Positions 31,800 through 38,580 of a stretch of DNA of 38,580 bases are shown in pieces. Under the pieces are notes generated by a model. That model was not told the DNA's origin and ran no database searches. It saw only the letters and a list, made by a program, of their open reading frames with translations. This DNA is from an uncultured Phycisphaerales bacterium (GTDB taxonomy: Bacteria; Planctomycetota; Phycisphaerae; Tepidisphaerales; Tepidisphaeraceae), in contig CAIQIQ010000144.1 in NCBI GenBank assembly GCA_903871935.1, positions 1-38,580 on the forward strand, in the 5' to 3' direction. The translations under genes were made by a program, and so were the position numbers. Positions within the stretch are counted from its first letter, which is position 1. Each line of letters begins with the position of its first letter.

Positions 31800-32858
31800 A
31801 TGGTCGAATACCGTCCTACCATCGCGATTACCATGGGAGACCCGGCCGGCATTGGGGCCGAGGTCATCGTTAAGGCCCTGTCTGACCCCCTGTTGCGCTC
31901 CCGCGCAAGGTTCATCATCTTTGGCATGAACGAGATGCTCCACTATGCGGCCGATCTCGCGGAGATCAACGTATTCTGGTGGCGCGACCAGTGCAACAAC
32001 GCGCCGCGCCACTATGACATGGACGTCGTCGTTCTCGATTACGATCAGTACTCCATCCTGTCCAACGCCGTTCATATGCCATCGCAGATTGGCGGCGAAG
32101 CATCGATGCGATTCTGTCTGGATGCGATCGAAGCTGCCAAGGCCGGCACTGTCGATGCCGTTGTCACTGCCCCGATCGCCAAGGAAAGCTGGAAACTGGC
32201 TGGCTACAAGTATCCCGGCCATACCGAGTTGTTCGCCGAAAAGACCGGAACGCGCAACTACGCCATGATGTTCGCCGGCGGGCCTTTGAAGGTTGTCCTG
32301 GCCACCATCCACGTCCCGCTGATGGCAATCTGGAATGTCCTGAACATCGGCGCGGTATTCCACCCGCTGGAGTTGTTGCATAAGACGTTGGTCGAGTCGT
32401 TTGACATTCCCAAGCCCCGCATCGCGGTGTGCGGCGTGAATCCGCATGCCTCAGAGAACGGCCAGTTCGGCGACGAGGAAGCCCGTATCATCGAGCCGGC
32501 CATGATCATGGCTCGCGAGCAAGGGGTCGACGCTCATGGCCCCTTCCCCGCCGACACAGTCTTCCTGCGCGCCCTGCGCGGCGAGTTTGATGCTGTCCTG
32601 GCCATGTACCACGACCAGGGACTGATCCCGGTCAAGCTGCTCGCGTTCGACAAAAGCGTGAACATGACCATCGGACTGCCGATCATTCGCACCAGCCCCG
32701 ATCACGGAACGGCGTTTGACATCGTCGGCCGGAACAAAGCCAATCCCGGATCGATGCGGGCCGCTCTGGATATGGCGATCGACATCGCAATCAAACGCCA
32801 TCTGCGCATCCAGCAACCAGCGCCTCCCGCACCCAGCGGTGGGCCAACGACGCCATAG
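31800..32858 (+). CDS. pdxA: PdxA-family 4-phosphohydroxy-acid dehydrogenase
   Basis: The protein has 352 residues and the conserved PdxA signatures: 'TMGDPAGIGAEV' at the N-terminus, 'GHTE' (H141), 'ATIHVPL' (H171), 'VNPHASENG' (H216) and 'AMYHDQGL' (H271). The three metal-binding histidines (171, 216, 271) have the same spacing, 45 and 55 residues, as in the E. coli enzyme. PdxA oxidises 4-phosphohydroxy-L-threonine in vitamin B6 synthesis. The PdxA2 subgroup instead acts on 4-phospho-D-threonate or -erythronate in sugar-acid breakdown. Because the next genes are a transporter and a polysaccharide-lyase-like protein, the second role is possible, and the symbol refers to the family. No pdxJ is nearby. 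Confidence 0.92.
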   Translation: MVEYRPTIAITMGDPAGIGAEVIVKALSDPLLRSRARFIIFGMNEMLHYAADLAEINVFWWRDQCNNAPRHYDMDVVVLDYDQYSILSNAVHMPSQIGGEASMRFCLDAIEAAKAGTVDAVVTAPIAKESWKLAGYKYPGHTELFAEKTGTRNYAMMFAGGPLKVVLATIHVPLMAIWNVLNIGAVFHPLELLHKTLVESFDIPKPRIAVCGVNPHASENGQFGDEEARIIEPAMIMAREQGVDAHGPFPADTVFLRALRGEFDAVLAMYHDQGLIPVKLLAFDKSVNMTIGLPIIRTSPDHGTAFDIVGRNKANPGSMRAALDMAIDIAIKRHLRIQQPAPPAPSGGPTTP

Positions 32859-33078
32859 ATGGTGCCGCTCGAACATCTCCACTACGACAGCCTCGATCAA
32901 CTCGAAACGCCCCAGAAGAATCAAAAACGTGAGTTTGGGCAGACTTTGCCCTTGCTGGCGCGAGGATCGATGCTATCTTGTCCACGATTGCTCGGGGACA
33001 TTCCCGAGAGTCGATGAAACGGCAAGGTGGACCGATTGTGTGCCCGGTGCCAATCTTTGGGCATCGGGGAGAGCCAAA
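32859..33078 (+). promoter_or_regulatory. Structured leader ahead of the transporter-lyase unit
   Basis: Between the pdxA-like gene and the small ORF, two good hairpins are visible. CTCGGG (32991-32996) pairs with CCCGAG (33003-33008) across a 6-nt loop. CCCGGTGCC (33043-33051) pairs with GGCATCGGG (33060-33068) as a 9-bp stem with one G-U pair. The second stem runs into the GGGGAG (33066-33071) that serves as ribosome site of the following 35-residue ORF, so folding could hide it. A 52-codon frame (32859-33017) spans the first hairpin but has no ribosome site. Whether this is an attenuator, a riboswitch or chance cannot be decided by eye. Confidence 0.4.
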
Positions 33079-33186
33079 ATGAGCACTAAGAATCCCGCGC
33101 TCCCCGAGACCCCTCCCTCCCTGACCGCACATCCACTGCTCCACAATATCAAATCCTATATCAGTTGCAGCCTGCTTACCCGGTAA
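33079..33186 (+). CDS. 35-residue leader-type ORF before the MFS transporter gene
   Basis: ATG at 33079 follows GGGGAGAG and opens a 35-codon ORF, MSTKNPALPETPPSLTAHPL then 'LHNIKSYISCSLLTR', ending at TAA (33184-33186). The transporter's own ribosome site, GGAG, begins directly after this stop, and its ATG is 9 bp further. Such tight stop/ribosome-site overlap fits translational coupling. The peptide shows no run of one amino acid as in classical attenuation peptides, no helix and no family. It may be a leader peptide or a chance frame. Confidence 0.4.
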   Translation: MSTKNPALPETPPSLTAHPLLHNIKSYISCSLLTR

Positions 33187-33195
33187 GGAGATCGT

Positions 33196-35154
33196 ATGCC
33201 CGACATTCCAACCGCCACGCCGTCACCCGACCCCGCCGGGGGCAAGATCTTCCACTGCGGACCATTGAGCTACACGATGCGCGGCCTCATGGTGCTCTTC
33301 GCCTGGCTGCTATGGGGTGATTTCTGCTTCACGCTGATGGAGACAGCCGGCCCGTCGGTACTGCCGCTCAAGCTCAAAGCCCTGGGTGTCTCCAACACGC
33401 TCATGCAGGTCATCATGTCCACGCTGCCGGGCATCCTGAACATGACCGTCTGCCCTTGGGTCAGTTTCAAGAGCGATCGGCATCGCAGCCGCTGGGGCCG
33501 GCGCATTCCCTTCATCCTCTGGACCATGCCGTTTCTGGTGTTGTGCCTGGTGCTGGTTGGCTGGAGCGAAGAACTCACCGTGTTGGCGCAACACCACATT
33601 CCGGCACTGGGGAAGATGGCGCCAACGACAATCACGATTGCATTCATTGGCATATTCTATGTGGCGTTCAGCTTCTTCAACATGTTTGTCGGCTCGGTCT
33701 ATTGGTATCTGTTCAACGACGTAGTGCCGCCGCAGTTCCTCGGCCGCTTCTTCGGCCTCTTCCGCCTGGTGGGCACGGCGGCGGGCTCGATATACAGCTA
33801 CTACGTCTTCCAATACGCCGAAACCAACATGCGGGAGATCCTCACTGGTGGCGCCTTGCTGTATTTCATCGGATTCGGCTTGATGTGCATCTTCGTCAAG
33901 GAAGGCCCGTATCCGCCGCCACCGGACGAGGCAGGGCCCAAAGGACTCACGGGGATCATCAAGGCCTTTGGCAAGCAGAGCTTTTCCAGCCGGTTTTACT
34001 GGTATTTTTACCTGATGAACGCCTTTGGCGCGGCCGCCGGCGCCTGCGGCCTGTACGGGGTTTTCTTCAACAAGCAAATGGGCCTGACGCTCGATCAAAT
34101 GGGCAAACTGGCGGCCTATGGCGGGATTGCCAGTCTGGCGGCGACGTATTTCACCGCGATCTTCGTGGACCGCTGGCATCCACTGCGCATCTCCGCCTAC
34201 AACGCGATCTTCGGCGCTGTCGCCGGGTTTGGCGGTTGGATCTGGGTAGTGGTGACCTTGCCGGGATATCTCTATTTCTGGCTTTCGTTCGGCGGCATGC
34301 TGGTGGGACGGTTCGGAGTGGTGCTGGCAGACGGTTGCGGCATTCCCCTGTTTATGCGCCTGATGCCCAAGTCCCTCTACGGCCAGTTCAGTTCGGCCAA
34401 CTCGATCATCCGTTCGGCCGCAACCATCATTGCGGGCCTGCTGGCCGGATTTTACATGGATTCGGTCAGATGGTTCTACGACGGTGACGACTTCGCTTAT
34501 CGCTGGATTTTCATGTGGTCATGGATTTTCGGGATGATCAGCGCTGTGTTCGTATGCCTGGGATACCGCGAATGGAAGCGGCTGGGAGGCGATGACAACT
34601 ATCGCCCGCCGGCACCGTGGACGGAGAGCGGATTTGAAGAGGTGGCGGATAAAGTCAAGTCCGTGCCGGCCAAGCCGCGGGCCGTCATGCTCGCCATGTG
34701 GCTGGGTTTCCTTGGTTCGGTTGTCAACGTGATCCTCATCGCGATGTTCATGTATTTCATGCAACGGCACGGTCTGCAGAAGGCGGTGCTTTGGTACGCC
34801 AGGACCTTCATCCCGCTGAAACTCGTCATGACAGCTCTGAGCTACGTGCAGGTCATCCATGTGAAACGAGATATTGTGGCGCAGGAGGCGGGCCAGCGGA
34901 CGCGCTATGGTGTGCCGCACCATGGCGTGCTGCTGGTGAACGCCATCCAGGGCCTGGTCTACTTTGTGGTCTTCTGGTATCAGACCGCCGAGATGATCAA
35001 CCTGAATCTTGAGCGTGAACTGATCCTGTTCGGCATGGCGAGTCTGGTTTCCACGTTTGCGGGCATCATCGGCGTGCAGCTCGTCCGCTGGATGGAGCGT
35101 GAACCTGAGACACCCGCGCTGGACTCCCTCAATGCGCCTGTGCAACCGGCGTAG
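33196..35154 (+). CDS. MFS transporter, GPH/SLC45-like, with long internal loop
   Basis: The protein has 652 residues and about 12 hydrophobic helices. MFS motif A is recognisable as 'SDRHRSRWGRRIPFI' (about 93-107) between helices 2 and 3. A central hydrophilic loop (about 236-263) and a second loop (about 460-500, 'KRLGGDDNYRPPAPW') make it longer than typical 450-residue MFS proteins. The overall look is that of glycoside-pentoside-hexuronide or sucrose-type transporters of planctomycetes; the substrate is unknown. The start has GGAG 5 nt before the ATG. It is followed after 33 bp by the heparinase-like gene, suggesting uptake of oligosaccharides that the lyase releases or degrades. Confidence 0.9.
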   Translation: MPDIPTATPSPDPAGGKIFHCGPLSYTMRGLMVLFAWLLWGDFCFTLMETAGPSVLPLKLKALGVSNTLMQVIMSTLPGILNMTVCPWVSFKSDRHRSRWGRRIPFILWTMPFLVLCLVLVGWSEELTVLAQHHIPALGKMAPTTITIAFIGIFYVAFSFFNMFVGSVYWYLFNDVVPPQFLGRFFGLFRLVGTAAGSIYSYYVFQYAETNMREILTGGALLYFIGFGLMCIFVKEGPYPPPPDEAGPKGLTGIIKAFGKQSFSSRFYWYFYLMNAFGAAAGACGLYGVFFNKQMGLTLDQMGKLAAYGGIASLAATYFTAIFVDRWHPLRISAYNAIFGAVAGFGGWIWVVVTLPGYLYFWLSFGGMLVGRFGVVLADGCGIPLFMRLMPKSLYGQFSSANSIIRSAATIIAGLLAGFYMDSVRWFYDGDDFAYRWIFMWSWIFGMISAVFVCLGYREWKRLGGDDNYRPPAPWTESGFEEVADKVKSVPAKPRAVMLAMWLGFLGSVVNVILIAMFMYFMQRHGLQKAVLWYARTFIPLKLVMTALSYVQVIHVKRDIVAQEAGQRTRYGVPHHGVLLVNAIQGLVYFVVFWYQTAEMINLNLERELILFGMASLVSTFAGIIGVQLVRWMEREPETPALDSLNAPVQPA

Positions 35155-35187
35155 GGCAGGGCCCTGTCAGAAGAGTCCCGCATCATA

Positions 35188-37215
35188 ATGTGGGAGAAGA
35201 GAACCCCGCAGATGGATGAGAAGCGACACGCGATAAGCCGCGAACACCCGAGAATCATGGGCTCGCGGGCCGAACTGCAAGCACTGGCCAAGGCACGTCC
35301 GGAGGCGTACCGTCGTATGGCGGAGGTGGCGCGCGCCACGGTATTGCCGGAGTTGCCGGGACCAGCAGCCATCGGCAAACTGATCGCCATGGGCTTCACC
35401 GCCGCGGTTGAGCAGGACTACCGCCTCGCCCGTCAGGCCGTCGACCTTGTCCTGCAGAATTACGTTCGCCAGCCGATCCGCACCGGCCATATCCCCTTCG
35501 GCTCCGACGTCGGCTACAGCGCCCTGATCTATGATCTCTGCCACGAATCGTGGCTCCCCTATGAACGCAACGAGTTCCATGCGTTCATGAACAGGAGCCG
35601 CCAGCTCAACATCAACGAGGAAACCAGCCCCTTCCACAACGCCTGGTACCACTACAAGATGTGGGGCTTCGGCGTAGCATGCTATGCCACGATGTATGAG
35701 AATCTTTCCGCACAGCAGATGCTCAAGGAAATCGAGCAGGAGTATCTGCAGCGCGCCGTCCCCTGCCTGAAGATCGCCGGCAATGGCGGCGGTTTTGGCG
35801 AAGGCTTTTATACGCACTACTGGCTCTTCCCCTGGCGCTTCTTCTGCGACGCGGCGCGCATCTGCGAGGGTGTCGACTACTTCGCCGCGGCACCTGAGTT
35901 CTACCGCCAGCGTGCCATCGCCGGCCTCTTTGAGATGTATCCCGCCAAAGGCGAACGCCACACCCACTGCAACATCCCCATGGGTGATGAGACCGGCGGA
36001 CGTCTGTGCAAGCGCGACCGTGACTGGGCACGCGCTGCCCGCATGATCCTCGGTGGTCGTTATCGCGAAGATCCGGCTCACCAGGCGGTGGCCGCCTTTG
36101 ACGCTTCGATGCCGCACGCGGCCTTCCCCGATAACGCGTACATTGATTTCCTCTGGCAGGACCCAACGATCAAAACCGGCGACCTCGACGCGTTCAAGCT
36201 CTCGCATTACAGCCCCGGCCCCGGTTACGTCTACGCCCGCAGTTCCTGGAAGGAAGATTCCAGTCTTCTCTTCTTCCACTGCGGCCCGCGCTTTACCGCC
36301 CACCAGCATCTCGACCAGGGACACCTCCTGATCCTGCGCGATGATGAGTTGCTTGGCGACGGCGGCCACTACGAGTGGAATTCCAACCACGGCATCAACT
36401 ACTACCTCCGCACCATCGCCCACAATACGATGCTCATCTTCGATCCTGCCGAGCAATTCCCCTCCTTTATCCGCGCAGGGGGAGACGCCATCAACGATGG
36501 CGGCCAGAAGTATCCCTGGCTCGGAACTGTCTTCCGCCACAATGGCGCCGCCGTGGACGTTACCGACTGGCAGGCACACCCTGAGCTGCGCGACACTGGT
36601 ACCATGCTGGCCTATCAGGATGGCGGCAGTTTTGTCTATACGGCGGGCGATGTCACCAAGGCATACTCAGCGCACAAACTCGATTCCTTCACGCGCCAGA
36701 TCGTTTTCCTGCGTCCCGGCACGTTCATCGTGTTCGACCGCGTGCTGGCGACGAATCCTGCATTCAAGAAGACCTGCCTCTGGCAGGCTGCCAAGCGACC
36801 GTTGGGCAGCGGCACGGACTACGTGATTAACAACGGCGCTGCGAAGATGTTCATGCAGATCCTGCTGCCCCAGCGGCCAGAGGTCGTGCTGAATTATGGT
36901 CCTGATCTCTATCGCCATCACGGCCACGCGTGCCTGCCTGACAACTGCGAAGTGCGATTCCTTCCCGAACCGGAGTGCCGCATGGAAGTTTCACCATCGC
37001 AGCCGGCGGCGCTGGATTTCTTCCTCCACATCCTGACAACCGCCGATGGGCTGACCGCGTCGGTTCCGCGAGCAACGATGCGCAGCGATACTGACACCAT
37101 TACCGTAACAGTCGGCACGGCTACAGTGACGTTCCGGAAGGACACAGTTGGCGGAACGCTGCAACTGCGCACCGGCGCTCAGAGCACGCAGACAGAGTTA
37201 CTGTTGCTGGCATAG
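35188..37215 (+). CDS. Heparinase II/III-family protein (polysaccharide lyase-like)
   Basis: The protein has 675 residues: an alpha/alpha-toroid N-terminal half and a beta-sandwich C-terminal half (from about 340). Signature segments are 'GGGFGEGFYTHYWLFPW' (200-216) in the toroid and the sandwich motif 'AHQHLDQGHLLILRDDELLG' (371-390) with H372, H374 and D376, then 'DGGHYEW', H401 and 'RTIAHNTMLIFDP' (408-420, H412). These match the metal- and substrate-binding residues of heparinase II/III enzymes that cleave uronic-acid-containing polysaccharides. No signal peptide is seen, so it may act in the cytoplasm on imported oligosaccharides. A second in-frame ATG at 35212, about 10 nt after GGAGAAGAG, is an equally good start (667 residues). 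Same strand and close to the transporter. Confidence 0.88.
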   Translation: MWEKRTPQMDEKRHAISREHPRIMGSRAELQALAKARPEAYRRMAEVARATVLPELPGPAAIGKLIAMGFTAAVEQDYRLARQAVDLVLQNYVRQPIRTGHIPFGSDVGYSALIYDLCHESWLPYERNEFHAFMNRSRQLNINEETSPFHNAWYHYKMWGFGVACYATMYENLSAQQMLKEIEQEYLQRAVPCLKIAGNGGGFGEGFYTHYWLFPWRFFCDAARICEGVDYFAAAPEFYRQRAIAGLFEMYPAKGERHTHCNIPMGDETGGRLCKRDRDWARAARMILGGRYREDPAHQAVAAFDASMPHAAFPDNAYIDFLWQDPTIKTGDLDAFKLSHYSPGPGYVYARSSWKEDSSLLFFHCGPRFTAHQHLDQGHLLILRDDELLGDGGHYEWNSNHGINYYLRTIAHNTMLIFDPAEQFPSFIRAGGDAINDGGQKYPWLGTVFRHNGAAVDVTDWQAHPELRDTGTMLAYQDGGSFVYTAGDVTKAYSAHKLDSFTRQIVFLRPGTFIVFDRVLATNPAFKKTCLWQAAKRPLGSGTDYVINNGAAKMFMQILLPQRPEVVLNYGPDLYRHHGHACLPDNCEVRFLPEPECRMEVSPSQPAALDFFLHILTTADGLTASVPRATMRSDTDTITVTVGTATVTFRKDTVGGTLQLRTGAQSTQTELLLLA

Positions 37216-37223
37216 AGCGGCAT

Positions 37224-38255
37224 TCACTCGCCCAGCCACGCCGCCAGCAAATCAACCGCCGCCTGCAGGTCTTTCTTGTGCGCTGATTCACAGATCGTAT
37301 GGATGTAACGCGTGGGCACAGACAGGGTGATCGTGCGATAACTCGATCGCACCCGCTGCATGGTGGCCGCATCCGTTGCGCCGCGCGGCAGAATCTCAAG
37401 CTGATGCGTGATCTTCTTCTTTTTCGCCAGCGCAACAAAATCATCGACCAGGCCGCGATCGCTGATTGATCCGCCGTCCATCACCTTGATCGCGACTCCC
37501 TTGCCCAATTGCGTGATCGCATCGACCGGATCGATACCCGGCGTATCACAGGCCAGCGTCGTATCGACGGCAATCGCAATGTCCGGCTCAACCCCAAACG
37601 CTGTCGGACCGGCACCACGGCAGCCGACCTCTTCCTGCACCGTTGCGGCATAGTAGATGTCGTATCGGCTCTTCTTGCCCACCTTGCGGATAGCGTTGAT
37701 GGCCACCCAACTGGCCACTCGATTGTCCAGGCACTTGCCGTTGACCACCTCGCCGATCTCCTCAAACGGCTGCACGAGCGTCACCGGGTCGCCCACCTGC
37801 ACGAGTTTGTCGACCTCTTTCTTCGGCAGGAACAGGTCCACAAAGAAATCGCCCACCTCCGGGATCTTTTTCTTCTCCTCTTCGTTAGCCATATGAATTG
37901 GCCGGCCCGGCGGGTTCAAGACCCCCAACACATCCCGCCGGCCCTGCACCATCACCCGCCGTGCGAACAGATTCCGGGCATCGAATCCACCGACATTCTG
38001 CAATCGCAGTCGGCCCTTGTCGTCGATAGCCCGCACATAAAACCCGATCTCGTCGATGTGGCAGGCGATCAGCACCTTGAGAGCGGGCTTCTTGCCGGTG
38101 ATCGTGCCGGGCTTGATATGGCAGATCAAATCGCCCAGGGCATCCGTCCGCGTGTCATCCCACAGATCGATGGTACGGCTCAGAATGAGCTCGCGAACCC
38201 GCTCCTCACGTCCCGGCACGCCCGGCATCTCGCTCAATTGTTTCAGGAATTCCAT
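37224..38255 (-). CDS. M42-family metallo-aminopeptidase
   Basis: Start chosen at the ATG at 38255, with GAGGAA about 6 nt upstream; the frame extends to 38324 without a ribosome site. The 343-residue protein has the M42 ligands H66 and D68 ('CHIDEIGF'), D177 ('CLDNRVA'), the catalytic E208/E209 ('VQEEVGCRGA'), D231 ('AVDTTLACD') and H319 ('TRYIHT'). M42 enzymes are large cytoplasmic aminopeptidase assemblies that trim short peptides, using two zinc or cobalt ions. The spacer 'NEEEKKKIPEV' lies in the inserted PDZ-like domain. It is convergent with the heparinase-like gene (8 bp between stops) and upstream of it lies the tRNA-Arg gene on the same strand. Confidence 0.93.
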   Translation of the reverse strand: MEFLKQLSEMPGVPGREERVRELILSRTIDLWDDTRTDALGDLICHIKPGTITGKKPALKVLIACHIDEIGFYVRAIDDKGRLRLQNVGGFDARNLFARRVMVQGRRDVLGVLNPPGRPIHMANEEEKKKIPEVGDFFVDLFLPKKEVDKLVQVGDPVTLVQPFEEIGEVVNGKCLDNRVASWVAINAIRKVGKKSRYDIYYAATVQEEVGCRGAGPTAFGVEPDIAIAVDTTLACDTPGIDPVDAITQLGKGVAIKVMDGGSISDRGLVDDFVALAKKKKITHQLEILPRGATDAATMQRVRSSYRTITLSVPTRYIHTICESAHKKDLQAAVDLLAAWLGE

Positions 38256-38355
38256 GATTACTTCCTCAAAATGGCCGCACGTTTGTGCAGCAGAGCCATT
38301 ATAGACCAGGCTCGGGGAATACAACCTGCTTGCAGAGAAGTGGAGGACAGTTCAG

Positions 38356-38429
38356 TATTCCCGGCGGGGCTCGAACCTGCAACCTTCGGCTCCGGAGGCC
38401 GACGCTCTATCCAATTGAGCTACGGGAAC
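38356..38429 (-). tRNA. tRNA-Arg, anticodon CCG
   Basis: The minus strand folds into a 74-nt cloverleaf: acceptor GTTCCCG/CGGGAAT (with one G-U pair), D-arm GCTC-AATTGGATA-GAGC, anticodon stem TCGGC/GCCGA around loop CTCCGGA (anticodon CCG, reading CGG), variable loop AGGTT, T-loop TTCGAGC. The discriminator base is A and the terminal CCA is not encoded. The T-stem GCAGG/CCCGC has one A-C mismatch, a small irregularity. Confidence 0.93.
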
Positions 38430-38541
38430 GTTAAGCAATGCATGTTAAGCAAGCTGCGCACCGTTGTCTATGCGCCAAAGTCTGCCACCAATGCCCGCAG
38501 TTGAATCCCCGCCCTGCCCCTGTAGAATTCAAAAGGTCGCC

Positions 38542-38580
38542 GGCCTTGTGGCGGAATTGGCAGACGCAACGGATTCAAAA
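38542..38580 (+). tRNA. tRNA-Leu, anticodon CAA, truncated by the window edge
   Basis: GGCCTTG (acceptor 5' strand), TG, then a leucine-type D-arm 'GCGGAATTGGCAGACGC' and the anticodon stem 5' strand with loop TTCAAAA (anticodon CAA) are visible; the window ends at the last loop base. The long D-loop and sequence match bacterial tRNA-Leu. The remainder of the gene lies outside the window. Confidence 0.85.

Noticed and set aside
32859..33017. 52-codon ORF directly after the pdxA-like gene
   Set aside because: No ribosome site, overlaps a hairpin, and the peptide shows no recognisable feature.
35167..36579. 470-residue minus-strand ORF over the heparinase-like gene
   Set aside because: Antisense shadow; the plus strand carries the conserved lyase motifs.

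Overview
The window looks like chromosomal DNA from a GC-rich bacterium of the Planctomycetota, most likely near the Phycisphaerae/Tepidisphaera soil lineages. This is inferred from gene content, not from a marker gene. The clues are a giant FN3/YD-repeat protein whose N-terminus carries a planctomycete-like 'LEMLETRQLLS' export motif, a heparinase II/III-type polysaccharide lyase beside an MFS transporter, a Gfo/Idh/MocA oxidoreductase, many genes without a Shine-Dalgarno sequence, and several dispersed non-coding repeats.

Layout. (1) 1-5879, minus strand: the start of a K+-ATPase operon (26-aa membrane peptide, kdpF, presumably kdpA beyond the left edge), driven by a HAMP/PAS histidine kinase and a receiver-TPR response regulator. 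Upstream of these are an outer-membrane porin and an NtrC-type sigma-54 activator. (2) 5943-10563: larE, then divergently an aminopeptidase-P-family gene followed by accB and accC, and a small membrane protein. (3) 10634-16402, minus strand: mostly uncharacterised genes (70 aa, 501 aa, 43 aa, 247 aa), then a membrane-anchored protein, an ECF sigma factor and a PilT-like ATPase in an apparent operon. (4) 16403-16999: non-coding, with the first copy of a 126-bp repeat bounded by perfect DnaA boxes. (5) 17000-20900: a Gfo/Idh/MocA oxidoreductase, a DUF1444 protein, a beta-CASP metallo-beta-lactamase nuclease and a lipoprotein. (6) 21001-30205: the YD-repeat/Rhs-type polymorphic-toxin candidate of about 2,780 aa, with a C8-tract frameshift at its start and a stop/start-overlapping candidate immunity gene. 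(7) 30206-31010: a repeat-dense non-coding stretch with the second 126-bp repeat. (8) 31011-38255: an RRM/RGG RNA-binding protein, a PdxA-family dehydrogenase, a structured leader with a 35-aa ORF, an MFS transporter, a heparinase-like protein and an M42 peptidase. (9) tRNA-Arg(CCG) and the start of tRNA-Leu(CAA).

How the genes may work together. The left block is a potassium-uptake module that has swapped the usual KdpD/KdpE pair for a different two-component system. The pepP-accB-accC block is core fatty-acid housekeeping. The transporter and heparinase-like protein probably form one carbohydrate-uptake and breakdown unit.

The most unusual material is (a) the toxin-like YD-repeat gene with its homopolymer switch and partner gene, and (b) several families of non-coding repeats: the DnaA-box element, heptanucleotide tandem repeats at five sites, TGCGCA-centred repeats, and a palindromic ACGGAATGA...CAATAATCA element. 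The two DnaA-box repeats bracket a 13.9-kb segment that includes the toxin locus. All functional statements come from reading the sequence; no database search was possible.
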